Position numbers and translations under genes: made by a program. The notes under the pieces were generated by a model that was not told the origin of the DNA, searched no databases, and saw only the letters and a list, made by a program, of their open reading frames with translations. From Nageia nagi (Eukaryota > Pinophyta): DNA of 64,000 nucleotides. The stretch is from assembly GCA_050084985.1 (NCBI GenBank), contig JBITNC010000001.1, positions 210,304,001-210,368,000 on the forward strand, given 5' to 3'. Below, in pieces: positions 57,413 through 64,000 of this stretch. Positions within the stretch are counted from its first letter, which is position 1. Each line of letters begins with the position of its first letter.

Positions 57413-60400
57413 ACAGGTGTTAAGATAAGCTGAGAAGTTGTAAATAAAGGAAGTATCTATGGGAGTAATGGAAAATGATCCATATTAATGAAATTAAATC
57501 TTTAATTAATTATGACTCTAAAAATTTTGATCTTTCAAGATGGTCAATCTCAGGAGGTAAAATTTTATGCAATGATATTTAGTGTGAATATTACTTTGCA
57601 TGATGAATTAATTAAATTACAAAGAAAGTTTTTAGATACTTATATTTAATTTTACACCAAGGTATTTTATTTTTATCTTTAATAATTTTAGGGATTGAGG
57701 AAAAATATTTAATGTCTTAGGGGTGATATGGAAAAAGAAATATTAATCTACCCTAGGTTATAAATATTTCTTCCCCCTAAATACCTTGGAATTTTATGTG
57801 ATGCATCCTAAATAATTGAATACTATTTAAGCCTTGTGGCTTAAAAATAAATGTTAAGTAAAATGATCCATGTGGAGAATAACTTTCTTCTCCACCCAAA
57901 ATAAAGTTAATGATGCAAGCTATAGTAATGTTACTTTGGAATTATTTACCAAAATTTTAGTATAAATACCATATGGAGTTTCAAAGGAAAACACAATCTC
58001 TTTAATTTCATAATTTTTATGGATAGAAGCTCCTTCTTATGTTATGAGGTACTTTTAAATTTTAGCATTGGTTTACTAATTTATTTTGAGTATTATTTTT
58101 AAACCTATTGCTAGAACCTTTAAATTCATTCTATATTTTATTGAATAGCTCTATTATTTTATGAATTTGTTTCAATGTCTTATATTATTATGATAATATA
58201 CCATTCTTTAAAAAGATCAATTAAATATTAGTTTAATGGAAGAAGGCCTGAGTTAGTCATAGGTTTTGTGATTGTTTTTCCAACATTTCTTATCTCACCT
58301 CTCCTTACATATGATTCCCTTCATTTATCCCCTAGTCTATGTTGAATCAGGTAAGGCTATCTTTGATGGGAATGAGAATTAAACACCTATTTTCCTTGTT
58401 AATTTAGTAAATACCTAAATATGGTTATCCCTTTATGAGGATTTGTATCTCTTTGGAAACTAAGGGACTCTAAATATTAATCATTTAGGATAATATCACT
58501 TGGTCCCAAATCATTGCATTTAATTTCAAAAGATTTTAGATAAATTAGGAAAGAGGTAGTGAAGTATTGGATTTTTATTGGGGATTTTATCCACTAACTA
58601 GGTATGGAAAATCATCATAACTTTTTAACAAGGGAAGACTACCTAGCATAGTCATGCATTCATTTCATATTAAAGAATGGATGGTTAGAGAGCCTCACAA
58701 AGTTTCATTTTCTTTTCTCCTATGAACCATTTCGATAAAATGGTGCAAATGTGTATCATTGATAATATAAGTCTTTATTTATTAATCATCATATAAGACT
58801 TTAATATTATCCCATGCAATAAATAAAGTATAATGTTTTGGATTATAGAGGTAAGGTAGCACCATTTTTGGAACCTAACAATGTTATTATTAATGTTACA
58901 CCTATATTTATCTTAGAATACATCTTGCTATATGCAAGAGCTTCATAAATACATTTTTTTTAGAGAATACAATAGGAAATGTGGAATGATCTAGTTAGGA
59001 TACTACTATTATTTATTGTATTGACAAATTAGTATCAAAACCTATCTAGTAAAGTCATGCATTTGGTAACTTTGATATCATGTTCCATGAGAAGGGATCT
59101 CATCCATTATGTATTGGCTCTAACTATGATTAACATTAATGTATGCCTAAGAAGTTTTAGTAAATGGGGATGGTGAGGTAGAATAGGATGCCCTACCTCC
59201 TTTCAATAACATGAAGTTCTTGAAATTTGTATTTGACATGATGGTTTTAAGTATAAATAATTGATACAACATATTATTTACCAATTTTGTAATCCTTTTT
59301 TAAGGTTATCATGGGGAAATAAAGTGTATATATGGAAATAATATGGATTCCCTCTTTAATCTTTAGTTTTTTTATGTTTTCTTACTACCAACTTGAATTG
59401 TTATATTAGCTTATGGTGATCTACCTTTGAGTAAATCATATAATAAAACTATAATATGGACACCCTTATCAACCTATTAACTTGAATATGGAAATAGAAC
59501 CATGTCCTTTAGTATTATCCTTACTTTTGATGTATCATCCTTGAGAAAATCATAATAAAACAACTTGAATAACATGAGATAATTTTGAGAAGTTTTAACT
59601 TAATTTTTATGAATTATAACATCATATTAATATTTATAAATCATGTCTCCCCATTTAGAAAAATGTATATTAAAATTATACAGTACTCTTTCTCATTCTA
59701 TGCCTTTTTGAAGCACAACCTTAGAGGTGGTAATATAGTAATATCATATTGATAATTGGGATGCATAAGTATTATTTTTTCCCATATATGTAATTTAACT
59801 CCAAATTTTATATGATATAAATTGATTCATTCTGACCATATAAAAATATATGGAATTTCATTCTTGCTATTTATTGGAAATATATTTTTGATTGGTTTGA
59901 AACTCATACAATTAGTAGTAAAGGTAAATGAGACTATAAAGTTCTTTTTCATGGATAGAGAAGGATGAAAAGTGCCCCATGGTCTTACCATCTATCCTAG
60001 TTTTCTCCAATACATTTTTCAAGACCATTTATAGAGAGGTCAAAGTGAAAAGATTTTAAAATTTGAATCACCATTGATTTGCATACAAGCATTATCGTTG
60101 ATAACCATGTTATAGTAATACTTATATATTAAATTTCTTAAATATGAGTAATCATTTTTATTTTTACATTAAAATTTATATAAATAAATCTTTTCATTTA
60201 AAAAAATATATATTCATAATATAGTGACAATTGAATGGAATACATGACCTTTTAGAATAGAGTGAGCAAGGATGGTATTTAATGTGACAATTAGATTAAG
60301 GATGTATGTTGATACTTTTGGGTAGAGAAAGTATTTTAATTGAAAATACCCTTCATATTTATCCAAATTTGAATAGTAAGTGTGAATATTTATTGATTAT

Positions 60401-61449
60401 GGATATGTTACTACAAGTACCTAACTTCTGAGACTCTCTAAAGATCAATAGGAATCATACCAAGGGAATGCATGAGGAAAGATTTTCTCCATGAGAGATT
60501 TTGAAAGCCTTGGTGGATTTATTTAAATATTAAACACTATGATGTAATTGATTATTTGAAATAATAAAATAATGTTGGATGTAGCCTATATCCCATGGGT
60601 TTTGCTTCTTGATGTTACATTAGGAGTTTTCCAAATTAATCAAATATTTTGTTTGATGGTGAATGTGTTTAAGTTTTGCTCAATCTCTTTAATGCCTTTG
60701 ATAATGAAATGATTGAATGATTTAAGTTGATGGATATTTAAATTATTAATATATAAGAAAATGTTAATTTATGTAAGGTACTCTAAGTGAAATATTAGGT
60801 CTTACTAATGAACTCATAGGGATGTTGTCACATGTAAACTCATATAAATGAAAAATAAAATAAGGTGATAATGTATAAAGGAATATCAACAAGGTATGAA
60901 ATAAAAAATTAGAATTTAAATCATTTTAAAGTTTTAGACATAAATTTCTAGAGTTATCTTAGTATGAGAAATATATAAAGTTAGTACTAGGAAATTATGA
61001 ACAATATCCTAAGTAAGGATTTTAATATATGATTTCAAAGTAAGGGCTTTATAGTTAATTAATGTAGAAATGGTTAGTATTGAATATAGAGTTTGTTTAG
61101 AACCATAATAAACTATTTACATATAGTAATAATGATAAATGCATCAAATTGATATGTTATTTATGATTAAAACCTAAGCATAAAAATATGTTATAATGAT
61201 ACCTTGATTGACCTCACTAATAAATGTAAACTTATGTGGTCACAAATTAACTATCCAAGTGTTGAATATAAAAGAAAAGGTCTAAAATTTTAGTATTTTT
61301 TTTAAATTTTATTAAATAATTACAATCTTATTTGTATTAATTTACAACAACCAAAGAATTATATAATGAATCAATTATAATACTTTAAAATAAATTAGGA
61401 CAAATCCTCATTTATGGATAGGCTAGAATGAACATGGAACACTAAATGT

Positions 61450-63235
61450 ATCTAATCCTATAGAGATTGAAAAAAATGAAGTGGATAAGTTAAACCAAAT
61501 TATTCAAATCATTAGAACATCAATTGACTATGGATCATATCTAAGAAGAGAAATGGCTAGCAATGGTAAAATGACAAGATTCAAGTCTCATGATTTGCAC
61601 AACTTCATGAAGTTATTGATATCATACTATATATCTATTGGTGAATGTGTGAGTTTAGAAAATATTTTTCCTTATAAGTTCATATATGTATTTGTAGTAT
61701 ATTTTTCCAATTTTAGTTCATGGATGTGTGAGTTTACCTTTTGATATAAGAAAAATAACTTGTCAACTATCATTATTTCTAAGGTATGGCATATTATAGT
61801 ATCAGTATGAAGAAAACATTCATGGTTATTTTATAATATTTTATGTATTTTGACATGTGATATTTTTATGATATTATATTTTCATAAATATATGGTTATA
61901 TTTAAATGATATATATATGGATAAAAGTGATATATACACATATTATATATATATATATATGATTGAAAAAAATGCATCATACTTTTATGGACATATAAGT
62001 GCACTTGTTGATCCACTTAGTAGATGATAATGACATAACATGTGTTGTGAGTACTAAAAGGATTTGTTAGAAAATAATCATGACCATAAGGATCAATGGG
62101 TGAGGGAATAATTATACAATAATCCTTTCTTTATTAAACTATGTATATTTCCTAAATTGATACTTTTGCCTTAAAGATGTAGAATGTAGACAAAGATAGA
62201 AAAATTAAAAGGGGAGATTTTAGAATCAAATGGGATAACATTCTCTTAAAGGCACATAAAACAATATTAGAACTATAATATTCACATCAATTTCAAATTA
62301 ATTTAACTAATAAATGCTTACTAAAAAGTATATATTATGGCATGAAATATATTGATCATGAATTTATAGATTCTAACCTACATGAATATATAGACTAATT
62401 TATCATGATGCATTTTACAATTTGTGAAAAGTGGATCAAATTGTATAACAATAAAATAATACAATTTGGATAATAATATACCTCATTTTATATATTAAAT
62501 TATAGGGTACATACACCTATACCTAAAAATATAAGAGAGGAAAATTGGCTGAAAGAGTGTCCAAGGTCATGGATGAAGAATGAAATTAAAAAAAATAAGC
62601 TATCAAAGAAAAATTATATGAATACGATGTAAATGTATTAGATATAGCTATTGGATGTAATACAATGATAATTATTATTTTTATTCATGTGCATTTATTT
62701 TCTATTTTTTTATAGAATACTTAAAATAATATAAATATAATGATTTCAAAACTAATAATGTTTTCATGTAAATGTGTGTAGGCATTGTTTTTCTTGTCAA
62801 TGTGGGCATATAGTCAACACTTAAAAATTGAAGAGAAGGATGAGTTAAGAGTGATATCTGACTATGGAGTGTAGGTTGATTTTGACAAAGCAAGTTGTGT
62901 AAGTACAATATACCCAAACTTGATACAAGGAACATTAAGGTATGTTGGAAAAATTCAAGAGATTATTCAATTAGATTATAGGTCCTTCCACTATGTTATA
63001 TTTAAATATATATGGTTTGATACACTTGATACAAATAAAATCTTGCAAGATAATCATTTTCAATATCAAACAATTGACTCCACATGATATTTAGTTGAAG
63101 GGAAAGAGCCATATATTTTACCTCAACATTATCATCAAGTATTTTTCATCTCATATGTTATAGATGAGAAAATATAGTTTGTTATTAATTATGATCCTAG
63201 GGGGAAACATATTGTACAAGATATTATTGATTAAT
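61450..63235 (+). pseudogene. CACTA (En/Spm) TNP2 transposase, C-terminal remnant
   Basis: TNP2 is the transposase of CACTA DNA transposons. Two of its C-terminal domains are readable in the right order. At about 61570-61625 MTRFKSHDLHNFMKLLISYY matches the K-S-H-D-x-H-x-x-M/L start of the DUF4218 domain. At about 62935-63215 the frame LRYVGKIQEIIQLDYRSFHY, VIFKYIWFDT, EGKEPYILPQHYHQVFFISY and VINYDPRGKHIVQDII matches DUF4216 (Y-x-G-x-x-x-I-x-x-L-x-Y, VLFK-x-x-W, EPF-x-L-x-x-x-x-x-QVF). ENWLKECPRSWMKN lies between. The catalytic core upstream is absent and stops are frequent, so this is a fragment. The downstream repeats may belong to its subterminal region. Confidence 0.7.
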
Positions 63236-63464
63236 TAATAAAGTAAAATAAAAGAGTTCAATATTTATATTTATATTTTTATAGAATGCTTTGTTATGAA
63301 TTCTATATATATTATGTTATGGATGTTATTCAAAAATTTTACATCTGGTGTAAGAAATTGCTTATCCTTCTCAATTATTATTAATATCATTTGAAAAGGG
63401 TCATCCCTTGGTCCAAAAACATTTTTGAGGCACTTAAAAGTTTTTTTTTTTTTTTGGAAACATA
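63236..63464. other. A/T-rich stretch with poly-T
   Basis: Nothing coding; T run at about 63440-63455. Confidence 0.5.
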
Positions 63465-64000
63465 ATCATATTTTCAAATGAATTAACATCATTTATTGAA
63501 TAGGTAGTAGACATGGTTTCTCTTTCCTTTTCCATAATGTTAGAAATAACATAAGAAACTAGTTTTTCTCCTTTAGTATTAATGTTGATTATGGAATGAT
63601 AATCTTATAAAAAATTCCTTGGTTATGGTTTAATTTAATCATTAGGGATTTAGGGTTTGGCATTAAGGGTTAAGGGGTTTAGGGGTTAGGTTTTACACTC
63701 ATATAGAAATTTTAAAAAACCTATTTCTCATACATGCCATAGGATACTAAAAAATGCCCAATGCCTAGTTGAAGAAATTAAAATATTTATGCTTGTTTTA
63801 CAATATAGTCATATTTTTAGTAGAATTAGCATCATTTATTGAATGGATAGTAGACATGGTTTCACTTTCCTTTTTCATTATGTTAGAATTAACATAAGAA
63901 ATTGGTTCTTCTCCCTTACCATTAATGGCAATTATGGAATGATAATCCTAGATAAAATCCCTTTGTTAGAGTTTACTTTTAAGGGTTAAGGGTATGGGGT
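63465..64000. repeat. 343-bp tandem repeat with telomere-like motifs
   Basis: 63465-63807 and 63808-64000 (second unit cut by the window edge) are tandem copies; GTAGACATGGTTTC at 63508 and 63851 is an anchor. The first unit contains a run of degenerate TTTAGGG-like heptamers at about 63641-63690 (TTAGGGATTTAGGGTTTGG then TTAAGGGGTTTAGGGGTTAGG) and the second starts another at 63980. Confidence 0.85.

Larger units (their letters stand above)
23181..61238 (+). mobile_element. Giant, poorly coding LTR element (inferred), host of several insertions
   Basis: Two direct copies of one sequence start TGTAATGACC at 23181 and 54405 and stay alignable to about 30907 and 61238. After removing inserts each is about 3.95 kb. 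The right copy is preceded by a polypurine-like TAAGGGGTAAAG (54391-54402), as a 3' LTR would be. The space between, after removing the 19.3-kb Tat element, is only about 4.2 kb with a few coding remnants. This fits a large-LTR, LARD-like retrotransposon. Against it: no primer site is evident after 30907 and no target duplication could be matched, so a segmental duplication is the alternative. Confidence 0.6.
54405..61238 (+). repeat. Right copy (3' LTR) of the 3.95-kb direct repeat, interrupted
   Basis: TGTAATGACCTAGTTACACC at the start pairs with 23181. Segments 54405-54521 and 57413-61238 align in order with the left copy; the 2.9 kb between them is a later insertion. Similarity ends at AATAAATGTAAACTTATG near 61236. 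Confidence 0.75.

Noticed and set aside
1-64000. CRISPR arrays, bacterial operons, plastid or mitochondrial inserts
   Set aside because: No regularly spaced identical repeats, no ribosome-binding-site-led gene strings and no organelle genes recognised; content is plant retrotransposons.

Overview
This is repetitive, intergenic DNA from a plant nuclear genome. It is very AT-rich (roughly 30% G+C where I counted by eye), and CpG and CAG/CTG are scarce outside one young insertion. I see no intact host gene, rRNA, tRNA or CRISPR array. Ty3/gypsy and Ty1/copia families, a CACTA TNP2 remnant, a plant mobile domain and TTTAGGG-like repeats all point to a land plant. The very low G+C and old, heavily transition-mutated nested LTR retrotransposons would suit a large, slowly purging genome such as a gymnosperm (Welwitschia is known for very low G+C), but that is inference and no species can be named.

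Layout. (1) 1-5047: a decayed Ty3/gypsy chromovirus, 5' LTR truncated by the window edge, with gag, PR, RT, RNase H, a deleted integrase and a chromodomain-like tail. (2) 5048-8422: the gag half and 5' LTR of another gypsy element on the minus strand. (3) 9137-23083: an old non-chromovirus gypsy element (plus strand) split by (4) a young Ty1/copia element, 12238-19781, minus strand, with 430/422-bp LTRs about 98% identical and a perfect 5-bp target duplication CTCCT. The Copia leader carries an antisense fragment that looks like an exon of a host short-chain dehydrogenase gene ending in a splice donor. (5) 23181-61238: two copies of a roughly 3.95-kb direct repeat, best read as the long LTRs of one giant, poorly coding LTR element. 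(6) Inside it, 31973-51265, lies a 19.3-kb Tat-lineage gypsy element with 793/875-bp LTRs and target duplication ATAAT. After the usual gag-PR-RT-RNase H-second RNase H-integrase it carries sense-strand extra reading frames and, on the opposite strand, a long decayed frame with a plant mobile domain. (7) Each giant LTR is itself interrupted: the left copy by about 3.8 kb of unidentified DNA, the right copy by a 2.9-kb insert with 16-bp target duplications and an A-rich end, the signature of LINE-type retroposition. (8) 61450-63235: a CACTA (En/Spm) TNP2 remnant. (9) 63465-64000: two units of a 343-bp tandem repeat with degenerate telomere-like motifs.

No genes here work together in a living pathway. 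The coding blocks are parts of retrotransposon polyproteins, nearly all disabled by in-frame stops that look like C-to-T or G-to-A transitions. The order of events can be read from nesting: giant LTR element, then the Tat element and the 2.9-kb retroposon into it; separately the old gypsy element, then the Copia element into that. The Copia element is the youngest insertion. Coordinates of internal domains are approximate; LTR edges, target duplications and primer sites were read base by base.
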